Positions 17,952-25,618 of a DNA stretch of 64,000 nt are shown one piece after another (position 1 is the first letter of the stretch; each line of letters begins with the position of its first letter). The translations under genes were made by a program, and so were the position numbers. The notes under the pieces are model-generated. The model saw only the letters and a list, made by a program, of their open reading frames with translations. It did no database searches and was not told where the DNA came from. This DNA comes from Branchiibius hedensis (GTDB lineage: Bacteria > Actinomycetota > Actinomycetes > Actinomycetales > Dermatophilaceae). The stretch lies in the NCBI RefSeq assembly GCF_900108585.1, contig NZ_UESZ01000001.1:124001-188000 (forward strand). The letters run 5' to 3'.

Positions 17952-18869
17952 TCAGGCGTAGTCGTGGAAGGTGCCGACGTCGACGCCGTCCAACACACCC
18001 AGCGCGTCATCGGTGAGGACGGCCAGCGCGGAGTAGAGCGAGACCAGGTAGGACGCGATCGCCGACCGGTTGATCCCGGCGAAGCGCACGGACAGGCCAG
18101 GGGACTGCTCACCGGTCAGCCCCGGCTGGAACAGGCCGACCACACCTTGGCGCTCTTCCCCGGTGCGGACCAGCAGGAATTTGGTCTTGCCCTTCTCGAC
18201 CGGCACCTTGTCGGAGGGCACGATCGGGATGCCGCGCCAGGTGATGAACGGCGACCCGAACAGGTCGACGGTGGGCGGCGGGGTGCCGCGGCGAGTGGCT
18301 TCGCGACCGAACGCGGCGACACCCAGCGGGTGGGTCAGGAAGAAGCTGGGGGTCTTCCAGACCTTGGCGATCAGGCTGTCCAGGTCGTCGGGGGTGGGCG
18401 GACCGGACAGGGTCGAGATCGTCTGGTCCTGGGTGACCTGGGACAGCAGGCCGTGCTCGGCGTTGTTGATCAGTTCGAACTCCTGGCGCTCCTTGATCGT
18501 CTCGATCGTGAGGCGCAACTGCTCGCTGACCTGGTCGTGCGGGCTGGAGTAGAGGTCGGAGACCCGGGTGTGGATGTCGACGATCGTGGAGATCGAGCGC
18601 AGCGTGATCTCACGCGGGTTGGTCTGATAGTCCACGAAGGTCTGCGGCAACGGCTCTTCGCCGGCCTCGCCGACCTGGACCAGGACGTTCTCCGGGTTGG
18701 ACACCCGGTTGACCCGGTAGATACCGGCTTCGACGGGCACCCAGGACAGCAGATGCAGCAACCAGCGCGGGGTGATTGTCTCCAGTTGCGAAACCGTCTT
18801 GGTGGCATTCGCAAGTTGTCGTGCCGCGAGATCGCCCAGTGCCTGCGATTCGTTTTGTTCGGTGGCCAT
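17952..18869 (-). CDS. Family 2A encapsulin shell protein
   Basis: A 305-residue HK97-fold shell protein of the SrpI/family 2A type, which self-assembles into a cytosolic compartment around a cysteine desulfurase. Characteristic parts are ITPRWLLHLLSWVPVEAGIYRVN, quoted as ITPRWLLHLLSW then PVEAGIYRVNRV at about 37-59, IHTRVSDLYSSPHDQ at about 103-117, the EFELINN segment and a conserved C-terminus with GLSVRFAGINRSAIASYLV. ATG at 18869 is preceded by AGAGGA at ideal spacing; an in-frame GTG five codons upstream is less likely. In other actinobacteria and cyanobacteria this pair is tied to sulfur storage. Confidence 0.93.
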   Translation of the reverse strand: MATEQNESQALGDLAARQLANATKTVSQLETITPRWLLHLLSWVPVEAGIYRVNRVSNPENVLVQVGEAGEEPLPQTFVDYQTNPREITLRSISTIVDIHTRVSDLYSSPHDQVSEQLRLTIETIKERQEFELINNAEHGLLSQVTQDQTISTLSGPPTPDDLDSLIAKVWKTPSFFLTHPLGVAAFGREATRRGTPPPTVDLFGSPFITWRGIPIVPSDKVPVEKGKTKFLLVRTGEERQGVVGLFQPGLTGEQSPGLSVRFAGINRSAIASYLVSLYSALAVLTDDALGVLDGVDVGTFHDYA

Positions 18870-18878
18870 AACGTCCTC

Positions 18879-18893
18879 TTTCACAATGTGAAA
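18879..18893. promoter_or_regulatory. Palindrome upstream of the encapsulin gene
   Basis: TTTCAC-AAT-GTGAAA is a perfect 6-bp inverted repeat directly upstream of the encapsulin Shine-Dalgarno sequence. It could be an operator for a sulfur- or redox-responsive regulator; that is inferred. It overlaps the place where a transcript leader would begin. Confidence 0.4.
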
Positions 18894-18950
18894 CGGGCGT
18901 TCATAGCGATTTCGCGTCGTCGGGTTATCGCTGGAAGAACGATCCGTTAT

Positions 18951-20009
18951 CTACGTGTTTGCTGCGAATGTCCTTGAATACGAACGGTACTCGCCATCGG
19001 TGTTTGTCGCGACGATTCGTGAGCTTCGTCGCACTGCGGTCACCAAGGGAGTGAATTCTTCGTGGCTGTCCCGTCGGCTAGAACCCGCTAGCCGACGCGC
19101 ATGAATAGCGGAAACATCCAAATCGACCACGACGGAAGTGGCCAGGTGCACCAGGTGCTCATAGAGGGCGACGATGCGTGCGGGATTGCGGTAGGGGGAG
19201 GCGGCGACCGGCCGCAAAGACACGTCCGCCAGGCGCACGCGGTGATCCCCGTCGGCCCGCGCGACGCAGCGGTAGTGCAGGAAGCCGATGGTCCGGGCGT
19301 TCGTCGTGTGCGAGACGGTGACGCCGACGCCGAGCGCTTTGGACACCATCCCGCCGTCAGGTGCACGCACCGAGGACGTCGCCACCCGCTGCCAGGTCCG
19401 GCCGTCGAGGGAACGCTCCAGGTGCACCGTGACCGGACCGTCGCTGCTGACGGTGACGTCGTAGCTGCGCAGTTCCAAAGGTTGGCCCAAGGTGAGGGTC
19501 AGCGTCGACCGGCCGCCGCGGTGCCGAGCCGACTGCTGCACGGGTGCGGCGATCTCGCGCGTGTCCAGGTGCAGGTCGTTGGTGAGGTGCCAGATCGCCG
19601 CCTGGGTTGCCGCGATGGCTTCGTGCGGGCGCAATTCGGCGGCTCCGGCGACCCCTTCTGCTGCGAGGCGGGCGCGGACCTTGGCCAGTGAGACGAACGG
19701 GTAGCTGACCGACAGGATGCGGGCGATGGTGCGCTCGTGGGTGCGATGGGTCGACGGGTGCGCTGCGGGCCACGCACTGCCCTGGTAGTGGGCGATCTGT
19801 CGGGGGCTGCGGCCGAAGAAGTCCAACGAGTAGCTGTCGACCCCGGGATTGAGCCGGATCAGGTCCGTCAGGGCGCTCTGGCCGTTGGTGAAGTGGATCT
19901 GGGCGACGGTCGGTGAGTAGGTCCCGCCCCGCACCCGGGACAGCCGGGGTTCGCTGCGAATCTCCAGGGGTGCGACAACGGGCACGGGAGCGCTGGCTGC
20001 GGATGACAT
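18951..20009 (-). CDS. Thioester-domain (TQXA)-like protein lacking the Cys
   Basis: A 352-residue protein. Residues 28-145 follow the layout of the thioester (TQXA) domain of Gram-positive surface adhesins: an RGGTYSPTVAQIHF beta start, a YxxDF block at 60-64, tryptophan and SYP segments, and ATQAAIWHLTN at 134-144. In true members the block reads YCID and its Cys bonds to the Gln of TQ. Here the Cys position is Ser61 while Gln136 is kept, so no thioester can form. There is no signal peptide or sorting signal, so it appears cytosolic. Residues 150-265 are beta-rich (ELRSYDVTVSSDG, RTIGFLHYRCVARADGDHRVRLAD). It lies 81 nt upstream of the encapsulin gene on the same strand. Function unknown. 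Confidence 0.7.
   Translation of the reverse strand: MSSAASAPVPVVAPLEIRSEPRLSRVRGGTYSPTVAQIHFTNGQSALTDLIRLNPGVDSYSLDFFGRSPRQIAHYQGSAWPAAHPSTHRTHERTIARILSVSYPFVSLAKVRARLAAEGVAGAAELRPHEAIAATQAAIWHLTNDLHLDTREIAAPVQQSARHRGGRSTLTLTLGQPLELRSYDVTVSSDGPVTVHLERSLDGRTWQRVATSSVRAPDGGMVSKALGVGVTVSHTTNARTIGFLHYRCVARADGDHRVRLADVSLRPVAASPYRNPARIVALYEHLVHLATSVVVDLDVSAIHARRLAGSSRRDSHEEFTPLVTAVRRSSRIVATNTDGEYRSYSRTFAANT
19073..19096. other. Perfect 9-bp stem-loop inside a coding region
   Basis: GTCGGCTAG and CTAGCCGAC flank a 6-nt loop, inside the 3' third of the thioester-like gene. CTAG is rare in high-GC genomes, and two copies in one stem are striking. No U-tract follows on either strand, so it is not a standard terminator. 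Confidence 0.5.
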
Positions 20010-20044
20010 GCGACGCCTTTGTCTGACGGGTGATGGCCAGGCAA

Positions 20045-20055
20045 AACTTTAAGTT
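20045..20055. promoter_or_regulatory. AT-rich inverted repeat upstream of the thioester-like gene
   Basis: AACTT-T-AAGTT lies about 36-46 nt upstream of the ATG at 20009 in an intergenic stretch (20010-20127) that is markedly AT-rich for this genome. It could be a promoter or operator of the encapsulin block. Nothing else is visible in this gap. Confidence 0.35.
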
Positions 20056-20127
20056 ATGTCTTCGGGAACACGCAATTATGGATCTCAGTACGCGGGCACC
20101 ACGGTGGGCGCGCGTCGGCGGGTCAGG

Positions 20128-21399
20128 TCAGTCGTGCAGGGCGGACAGCATCGGCCGCAGTTTGGCGTTGGACTCGGCCACCTCGTCCTGTGGATCCGAG
20201 CCCGCCACGATGCCGCAGCCGGCGAACAGGCGGATCGTCGCGGGGTCCCCCTGGATCTGTCCACACCGCAGAGCGATACCCCACTCGCCGTCTCCGGAGG
20301 AATCGATCCAGCCGACCGGCCCGGCGTACCGCCCCCGATCCATCTGCTCCAGATCCGCGATCACCTCGCGGGCCTTCCAGGTGGGGGTCCCGCACACCGC
20401 CGCCGACGGGTGCAGCGCGGCCGCCAGGGCCAGCGAGGACGAACTGTCCGACAGCACCCCGGCCACATCGGTCGCCAGATGCATCACGTTGGGCAGGTGC
20501 AACACGAACGGCGCCTCGGGCACGTTCATCGACGAGCAGTGCGCATCCAGCGCCTCGGCAACCGACCGCACGGCGTACTCGTGCTCCTCCAAGTCCTTCG
20601 AGGAGCGGGCCAGCGACGCCGCCAGGGCGAGGTCGTGCTCGTCGTCACCGGTGCGTTGGATGGTGCCGGCCAGGATCCGGGAGGTCACCAGGGCCTTCTC
20701 GCGGCGCACCAGCATCTCCGGTGTTGCGCCGATCAGCCGGTCGACGCTGAACGTCCACGTTTTGCGGTACGACGTGGACAACCGCTCCAGGAGCCAGCGG
20801 GCATCCAGCGGCTCCTGGCCCGTGATGAAGACATCGCGCGCCATCACCACCTTGTCCAGGTCGCCCGCGGAGATGCGTTGCACGGCAACGCCGATGGCCT
20901 GCGCCCAGCCATCCTCATCCAACGCCCCGGGCCGGGTCTGCAGGTTCGCGGGGCGTACGGCGATCGGCTGCTCGCGGGGCGAGGGGGGCTGTTCGAGGGA
21001 GCCGCTGATGGTCGTCACCCAGGCCAGGCCGCCGCGGCGACCAACGATGACTCGGGGCACGATCAACGTGCTGGGGGAGGCGGAGTCGGCGGCGAAGGCG
21101 AAGGATCCGAAGGCCACCAGTCCAGCGCCGGGCACTTCGACCTCGGAGCGCACCACCGCGCGTCCCACCAGATCCGACCACCACGCGTCGGCATCGGCGA
21201 ATCGAGAGGTTGCCGAGGTTTCCAGGTACGCCGCGCGACCCCAACCGACGAAACCCTCGCCGTCGCGCAACCACGACAACACATCAGCGGAATCGACATC
21301 CGGGGGGATGATCGCGACCAGGTCGCCGGGATCGGGGATACGACGGGTGCGGACGACCAGTGCGGGTGCGCTCTGATCGGCGCTCGCGGGCATCGTCAC
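20128..21399 (-). CDS. menF: Isochorismate synthase
   Basis: A chorismate-binding enzyme of about 423 residues that converts chorismate to isochorismate, the first step toward menaquinone. The C-terminal half holds the typical MST-family blocks: [30 protein letters not shown] (with the conserved PTPAVCGTP-like turn), [27 protein letters not shown] and the final [18 protein letters not shown] at 21399 is chosen because TATCGT lies 8 nt upstream, a leaderless arrangement; ATG at 21393 is the alternative. It is divergent from menG with a short shared promoter region. The enzyme could also feed a siderophore path, but its men neighbours favour menaquinone. Confidence 0.9.
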   Translation of the reverse strand: MTMPASADQSAPALVVRTRRIPDPGDLVAIIPPDVDSADVLSWLRDGEGFVGWGRAAYLETSATSRFADADAWWSDLVGRAVVRSEVEVPGAGLVAFGSFAFAADSASPSTLIVPRVIVGRRGGLAWVTTISGSLEQPPSPREQPIAVRPANLQTRPGALDEDGWAQAIGVAVQRISAGDLDKVVMARDVFITGQEPLDARWLLERLSTSYRKTWTFSVDRLIGATPEMLVRREKALVTSRILAGTIQRTGDDEHDLALAASLARSSKDLEEHEYAVRSVAEALDAHCSSMNVPEAPFVLHLPNVMHLATDVAGVLSDSSSSLALAAALHPSAAVCGTPTWKAREVIADLEQMDRGRYAGPVGWIDSSGDGEWGIALRCGQIQGDPATIRLFAGCGIVAGSDPQDEVAESNAKLRPMLSALHD

Positions 21400-21407
21400 A
21401 AGAGGCA

Positions 21408-21413
21408 ACGATA
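21408..21413 (-). promoter_or_regulatory. Leaderless -10 box for menF
   Basis: TATCGT on the minus strand ends 8 nt before the GTG at 21399. It sits in the 59-nt gap shared with the divergent menG gene. Inferred. Confidence 0.4.
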
Positions 21414-21458
21414 AACCCGCGCTCGAATCGCGCTGTCGGCATGCGGGAGGATGCAGCC

Positions 21459-22148
21459 ATGAACCGCGCAACTCTCGACAAACAACCCACTGACGTCGCG
21501 CGGATGTTCGACGGTGTCGCTGCTCGCTACGACCTGACCAATGACGTGCTGTCGCTTGGTCAGGACCGGGCCTGGCGCACCCGGGTCGTTCAGGCGGTCG
21601 ATGCCCAGCCCGGCCAGACCGTGCTCGACATCGCGGCCGGCACGGGGACCAGCAGCTTGCCGTTCGAGCGGTTGGGCGCGCACGTCGTACCGGCAGATTT
21701 CTCGATCGGGATGCTTCGCCAGGGCCGCAAGCAGTACCCGTCGTTGGCCTTCACCGCGGCCGACGCGACCCGGTTGCCGTTCGCGGACGCGTCCTTCGAT
21801 GCGGTCACGATGTCGTTCGGGCTGCGCAACGTGGTGCGGGTGGATCTCGCGCTACGGGAGTTCCTGCGGGTGACCAAACCCGGCGGCCGACTGGTGATCT
21901 GTGAATTCTCAACTCCGGTGAACCCGGCCTTCCGCAAGGTCTACTCGGAGTACCTGATGGTCGCGCTGCCGAAGATTGCGCGCCGGGTGGGTTCCAACGC
22001 CGAGTCCTACGTCTACCTGGCCGAGTCCATCCAGGCGTGGCCCGATCAGGCGGGTCTCGGGGCGCAGATCGCGGCTGCGGGCTGGGGTGGGGTGGAGTGG
22101 CAGAACCTGACAGGGGGGATTGTCGCCTTGCACCGCGCCACGAAGTGA
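21459..22148 (+). CDS. menG: Demethylmenaquinone methyltransferase
   Basis: A 229-residue SAM-dependent methyltransferase that makes menaquinone from demethylmenaquinone. The SAM motif is [15 protein letters not shown] at about residues 50-64, and the UbiE/MenG signatures [17 protein letters not shown] and MSFGLRNV are present. The C-terminal [13 protein letters not shown] is the usual end of the family. ATG at 21459 has GGGAGG 8 nt upstream. The last codons and the stop lie in the first of three tandem copies of a 95-bp repeat; the third copy ends HRATKDN, which may be the ancestral C-terminus. Confidence 0.93.
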   Translation: MNRATLDKQPTDVARMFDGVAARYDLTNDVLSLGQDRAWRTRVVQAVDAQPGQTVLDIAAGTGTSSLPFERLGAHVVPADFSIGMLRQGRKQYPSLAFTAADATRLPFADASFDAVTMSFGLRNVVRVDLALREFLRVTKPGGRLVICEFSTPVNPAFRKVYSEYLMVALPKIARRVGSNAESYVYLAESIQAWPDQAGLGAQIAAAGWGGVEWQNLTGGIVALHRATK

Positions 22149-22325
22149 TCCCCGTCAGCCGGAGCGCAGCGGAGGGTAGGGGTCACGTAGTGGCCGGAAA
22201 GGGCGACGGGGTGATTGTCGCCTTGCACCGAGGCACGAAGTGATCCCCGTCAGCCGGAGCGCAGCGGAGGGTAGGGGTCACGTAGTGGCCGGAAAGGGCG
22301 ACGGGGTGATTGTCGCCTTGCACCG
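22118..22325 (+). repeat. 95-bp tandem repeat over the menG 3' end
   Basis: Three copies of a segment starting GATTGTCGCCTTGCACCG begin at 22118, 22213 and 22308, a period of 95 bp; the third copy matches only for its first 18 bases. Each full unit carries the last codons of menG, its stop, and a 62-bp piece bounded by CCCCGTC and GACGGGG (22150-22211 and 22245-22306). The two 62-bp pieces are identical, while the codon-level copies differ (CGCGCC, CGAGGC, CGTGCG). The rest of the 22149-22480 gap holds no gene; it should contain the promoter of the reductase gene. Confidence 0.9.
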
Positions 22326-22480
22326 TGCGACCAAGGACAACTAGTGAGGTTCTCCTTAGTTCTCGCGTGCTGAATCGGAGGCATAGAGTCGGATCACCAG
22401 GCAAGTGAAGAGATTCACAAGTACGGTCGATCCGTGCGGCTACCGCCGCGCCAGGGTCGCCGAGCATGCAAGGAAGCAAC

Positions 22481-23788
22481 GTGAGCCAGCAACATCCATC
22501 TGCCCTGTCCCAGGACAGTGCTGATGTCATCGTCGTCGGCGCCGGACCCGGCGGATCGACGACTGCCGCGTATCTGGCGATGGCCGGTCTGGACGTCCTC
22601 CTACTGGAGAAAACGCACTTTCCCCGCGAGAAGGTCTGCGGCGATGGTTTGACGCCGCGCGCCGTACGCGAACTGGTCACTCTCGGCATCCCCACGCCGG
22701 AGGACGACGGCTGGATCCGCAACAAGGGGCTGCGGATCATCGGCGGCGGCATGCGCCTGCAACTGGACTGGCCGGACACGACCAGCTTCCCGCCCTACGG
22801 TCTGGTGCGTACGCGTCAGGACTTCGACGACATCCTCGCCCGGCACGCGGTCAAGCACGGCGCGAAGCTGCGCGAAGGCATCAACGTGACCGCTCCGATC
22901 CTCGAGAACGGCAAGGTTGTCGGCGTCGAGGCCAAGGAGATGGGCGTCGACGGCCGCGCGACCGGCAACACGATGACCTTCCGCGCCCCGCTGGTGATCG
23001 CCGCCGACGGCAACTCAGCCCGCCTCGCGCTGGCGATGGGCCGGGAGAAGCGCGAAGACCGGCCGATCGGGGTGGCGGTGCGCGCGTACTACACCAGCCC
23101 CCGGCACGACGACGACTACCTGGAGTCCTGGCTGGAACTGTGGTCCACCGACGAGGCGGGCAACAAGATCCTGCTGCCCGGCTACGGCTGGATCTTCGGC
23201 GTCGGTGACGGCACGAGCAACATCGGGCTGGGCATCCTGAACACCTCCAAGGCGTTCGGGCGTACCGACTACCGCGACGTCATGAAGCGATGGGTCGCCA
23301 CCATGCCGGCCGAGTGGACGTACAACGACGAGACCATCACCGGACCGATCCGCGGCGCCGCCTTGCCGATGGGCTTCAACCGCGCCCCGATGTACGCCGA
23401 TGGGTTGCTTCTGGTGGGCGACGCCGCCGGAGCGATCAACCCGTTCAACGGCGAAGGTATCGCCTACGCCATGGAGTCGGGCCGGATCGCTGCCGAGGTC
23501 GTCTCGCAGGCGTTCGCGCGCGCCGACGACGCCGGCCGCGAACGGGTGCTCTCGACGTACCCGAAGGTCATGCGCGAAGCCCTCGGCGGTTACTTCACGC
23601 TCGGCCGCTGGTTCGCCAAGGCGATCGGCAATCCCGAGGTGATGCGGTTGGCCGTCAAGTACGGACTGCCGCGGCAGACGATGATGCGGTTCTTGCTCAA
23701 GGTGATGGCCAACCTCGGGGACGAGAACGGCGGGCACGTCGATGATCGACTGCTCGCAGCGCTGAACAAGATCACCCCAGCGGCATGA
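22481..23788 (+). CDS. Geranylgeranyl reductase family protein (MenJ-like)
   Basis: A FAD-dependent reductase of about 435 residues. The N-terminal dinucleotide loop is VIVVGAGPGGSTTAAYLAMAG, with a second FAD motif LLVGDAAGAINPFNGEGI at about residues 307-325. KVCGDGLTPRAV near 46-57 is typical of geranylgeranyl-reductase-like proteins. It lies between menG and nuoA, so it probably saturates an isoprene unit of the menaquinone side chain, as mycobacterial MenJ does; this is inferred. GTG at 22481 is preferred because AAGGAAG lies just upstream; ATG at 22466 is possible. Confidence 0.88.
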   Translation: MSQQHPSALSQDSADVIVVGAGPGGSTTAAYLAMAGLDVLLLEKTHFPREKVCGDGLTPRAVRELVTLGIPTPEDDGWIRNKGLRIIGGGMRLQLDWPDTTSFPPYGLVRTRQDFDDILARHAVKHGAKLREGINVTAPILENGKVVGVEAKEMGVDGRATGNTMTFRAPLVIAADGNSARLALAMGREKREDRPIGVAVRAYYTSPRHDDDYLESWLELWSTDEAGNKILLPGYGWIFGVGDGTSNIGLGILNTSKAFGRTDYRDVMKRWVATMPAEWTYNDETITGPIRGAALPMGFNRAPMYADGLLLVGDAAGAINPFNGEGIAYAMESGRIAAEVVSQAFARADDAGRERVLSTYPKVMREALGGYFTLGRWFAKAIGNPEVMRLAVKYGLPRQTMMRFLLKVMANLGDENGGHVDDRLLAALNKITPAA

Positions 23789-23828
23789 GTTGCGGCAATA
23801 GCATGGGGTCACGGAAGGAGTCGCGCAG

Positions 23829-24194
23829 GTGAACGGGTACTCATACGCACCGTTGCTGTTCTTCCTCGCCCTGGGTGGGGGATTCGCAGCGTTCTCTGTG
23901 GCGATCGGACCCATCACGGGCCGTCGCCGGTACAACCGCGCCAAGGCGGATGCCTACGAATGTGGCATCCAGCCCAGTCCGCACGCCGAGGGCGGCGGCC
24001 GCGTGCCGATCAAGTACTACCTGACGGCCATGCTCTTCATCATCTTCGACGTGGAAAGCGTCTTCCTCTTCCCGTTCGCTGTGGCGTTCGACCGGATGGG
24101 GCTGTTCGCGCTGGTCGAGATGGTGCTGTTCATCATCACCGTGTTCGTTGCCTACGCCTACGTGTGGCGTCGCGGCGGCCTGGAATGGGACTGA
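23829..24194 (+). CDS. nuoA: NADH-quinone oxidoreductase subunit A
   Basis: A 121-residue membrane subunit with three hydrophobic helices. The conserved loop [14 protein letters not shown] (about residues 40-53) holds the Cys-Gly region that lines the quinone channel, and [23 protein letters not shown] follows in the typical place. GTG is preceded by AAGGAG. It is the first gene of a 14-gene complex I operon that transfers electrons from NADH to menaquinone and pumps protons. It lies 40 nt downstream of the MenJ-like reductase, so the men and nuo genes may share transcripts. Confidence 0.95.
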   Translation: MNGYSYAPLLFFLALGGGFAAFSVAIGPITGRRRYNRAKADAYECGIQPSPHAEGGGRVPIKYYLTAMLFIIFDVESVFLFPFAVAFDRMGLFALVEMVLFIITVFVAYAYVWRRGGLEWD

Positions 24195-24246
24195 TGGCAA
24201 ACACCCTGACAGTCAAGCTATTTCACCAGCAGAAGGGAGCCCACTG

Positions 24247-24801
24247 ATGGGGATCGAGGAGAAGCTGCCCGCGGGCTTCATGCTCACCTCTGTGGAGGTG
24301 CTCGCTGGCTACATGCGCCAATTCTCCGTGTGGCCGGCCACGTTCGGCCTCGCGTGCTGCGCGATCGAGATGATGGCCGTCGGCACGCCGGACTACGACA
24401 TCGCCCGGTTCGGCATGGAGCGCTTCAGCGCCACCCCGCGCCAGGCGGATCTGATGATCGTCGCCGGCCGGGTGAGCCAGAAGATGGCCCCGGTCGTGCG
24501 CCAGGTCTACGACCAGATGCCTGAGCCCAAGTGGGTCATCTCGATGGGGGTGTGCGCCAGCTCCGGCGGCATGTTCAACAACTACGCCATCGTGCAGGGT
24601 GTCGACCACATCATCCCGGTCGACATCTATCTACCCGGCTGTCCGCCGCGACCGCAGATGCTGGAGCACGCGATCCTGGAGCTGCACAAGCAGATCCGCA
24701 GCACGAAGTTCGGCGTCAACCGCAAGGAAGCGGCCAAGGCTGCTGAGGCGGCCGCGCTGGCGGCGACGCCGACGCACGCGATGAAGGGGTTATTGGCGTG
24801 A
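24247..24801 (+). CDS. nuoB: NADH-quinone oxidoreductase subunit B
   Basis: A 184-residue peripheral-arm subunit that binds the last iron-sulfur cluster, N2. The four ligands are present: C37 and C38 in GLACCAIE, C103 in GVCASSGG and C132 in LPGCPPRP. It hands electrons to quinone at the interface with NuoD. ATG has AAGGGAG upstream. A 52-nt gap separates it from nuoA. Its TGA overlaps the ATG of a 24-codon ORF that bridges to nuoC. Confidence 0.96.
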   Translation: MGIEEKLPAGFMLTSVEVLAGYMRQFSVWPATFGLACCAIEMMAVGTPDYDIARFGMERFSATPRQADLMIVAGRVSQKMAPVVRQVYDQMPEPKWVISMGVCASSGGMFNNYAIVQGVDHIIPVDIYLPGCPPRPQMLEHAILELHKQIRSTKFGVNRKEAAKAAEAAALAATPTHAMKGLLA

Positions 24802-24875
24802 TGACAGCGAAGCGAGGAAACGAGCGCAGCGGGGCCCGGAACGAGCGCGGAATCGCGCCCGGAGGTGCAGCGTGA
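24801..24875 (+). CDS. 24-codon spacer ORF between nuoB and nuoC
   Basis: ATG at 24801 overlaps the nuoB stop (TGATG), and its TGA at 24873 overlaps the nuoC GTG (GTGA). The peptide is Arg/Gly/Ala-rich ([17 protein letters not shown]...). The DNA contains GAGCGCAGCGG, also seen in the menG repeat. It may be a repeat-derived spacer that keeps ribosomes coupled across the gap, with no function of its own. Confidence 0.3.
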   Translation: MTAKRGNERSGARNERGIAPGGAA

Positions 24876-25618
24876 GCGATACCCAAGGGGAGAACGCTGC
24901 GCTGAGCGGCGTGACCGAGCACGAGGTCGACGAGCACGCGACGCAGGACGCGCCGGTCGAAATCGCCCACCGCACAGGCATGTTCGGCTCGTCGCTGGGT
25001 GGAGACACCACGGGGTACGGCGGCCTGGACCGGCCGATCTTCTTCCCCGGCGCCGCGACCCGGCCTTACGGCTCGTACTTCGATGAGATCGTCGACAACC
25101 TGGGCCGCGCGCTCGGTGCCGCCGGCGAGACCACCCTGCAGGACGCCGTACGCCGAGTGGTGGTCGACCGCGACGAGCTCACCTTGTTCATCGACCCGGC
25201 CCACCTGCTGTCCGTGGTCAAGGTGTTGCGCGACGACCCGGCGCTGCGGTTCGAGATGTGCCTGTCGGTCTCGGGTGTGCACTATCCGCAGGAGACCGGC
25301 GCGGAGCTGCACGCGGTCTACGAGTTCCTGTCGATCACCAACGGCTCGCGGCGGGTTCGGCTCGAACTCACCACCGCCGATGATGACCGGCACCTGCCCA
25401 GCATCGTGCCGGTCTACCCCAGCGCGGATTGGCACGAGCGTGAGACCTGGGACATGTTCGGGATTATTTTCGATGGCCACCCGGCGCTGACCCGGATCCT
25501 GATGCCCGACGACTGGCCGGGCCACCCGCAACGCAAGGACTATCCGCTGGGCGGTATCCCGGTGGAATACAAGGGCGCGACGGTTCCGCCGCCGGACGAT
25601 CGGAGGTCCTACCGGTGA
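24872..25618 (+). CDS. nuoC: NADH-quinone oxidoreductase subunit C
   Basis: A 248-residue subunit of the hydrophilic arm (30-kDa family). The signature [19 protein letters not shown] at about residues 187-205 and the end block [17 protein letters not shown] are clear. The first 60 residues are an acidic extension not found in shorter family members. It helps hold NuoD and NuoB. The GTG start overlaps the short upstream ORF, and its stop overlaps nuoD (GTGA). It is not fused to NuoD, unlike in E. coli. Confidence 0.95.
   Translation: MSDTQGENAALSGVTEHEVDEHATQDAPVEIAHRTGMFGSSLGGDTTGYGGLDRPIFFPGAATRPYGSYFDEIVDNLGRALGAAGETTLQDAVRRVVVDRDELTLFIDPAHLLSVVKVLRDDPALRFEMCLSVSGVHYPQETGAELHAVYEFLSITNGSRRVRLELTTADDDRHLPSIVPVYPSADWHERETWDMFGIIFDGHPALTRILMPDDWPGHPQRKDYPLGGIPVEYKGATVPPPDDRRSYR

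Noticed and set aside
22149-22312. Possible small peptides in the menG repeat units, ending GVIVALHRGTK
   Set aside because: They are copies of the menG tail in a duplicated segment with no ribosome-binding site of their own.
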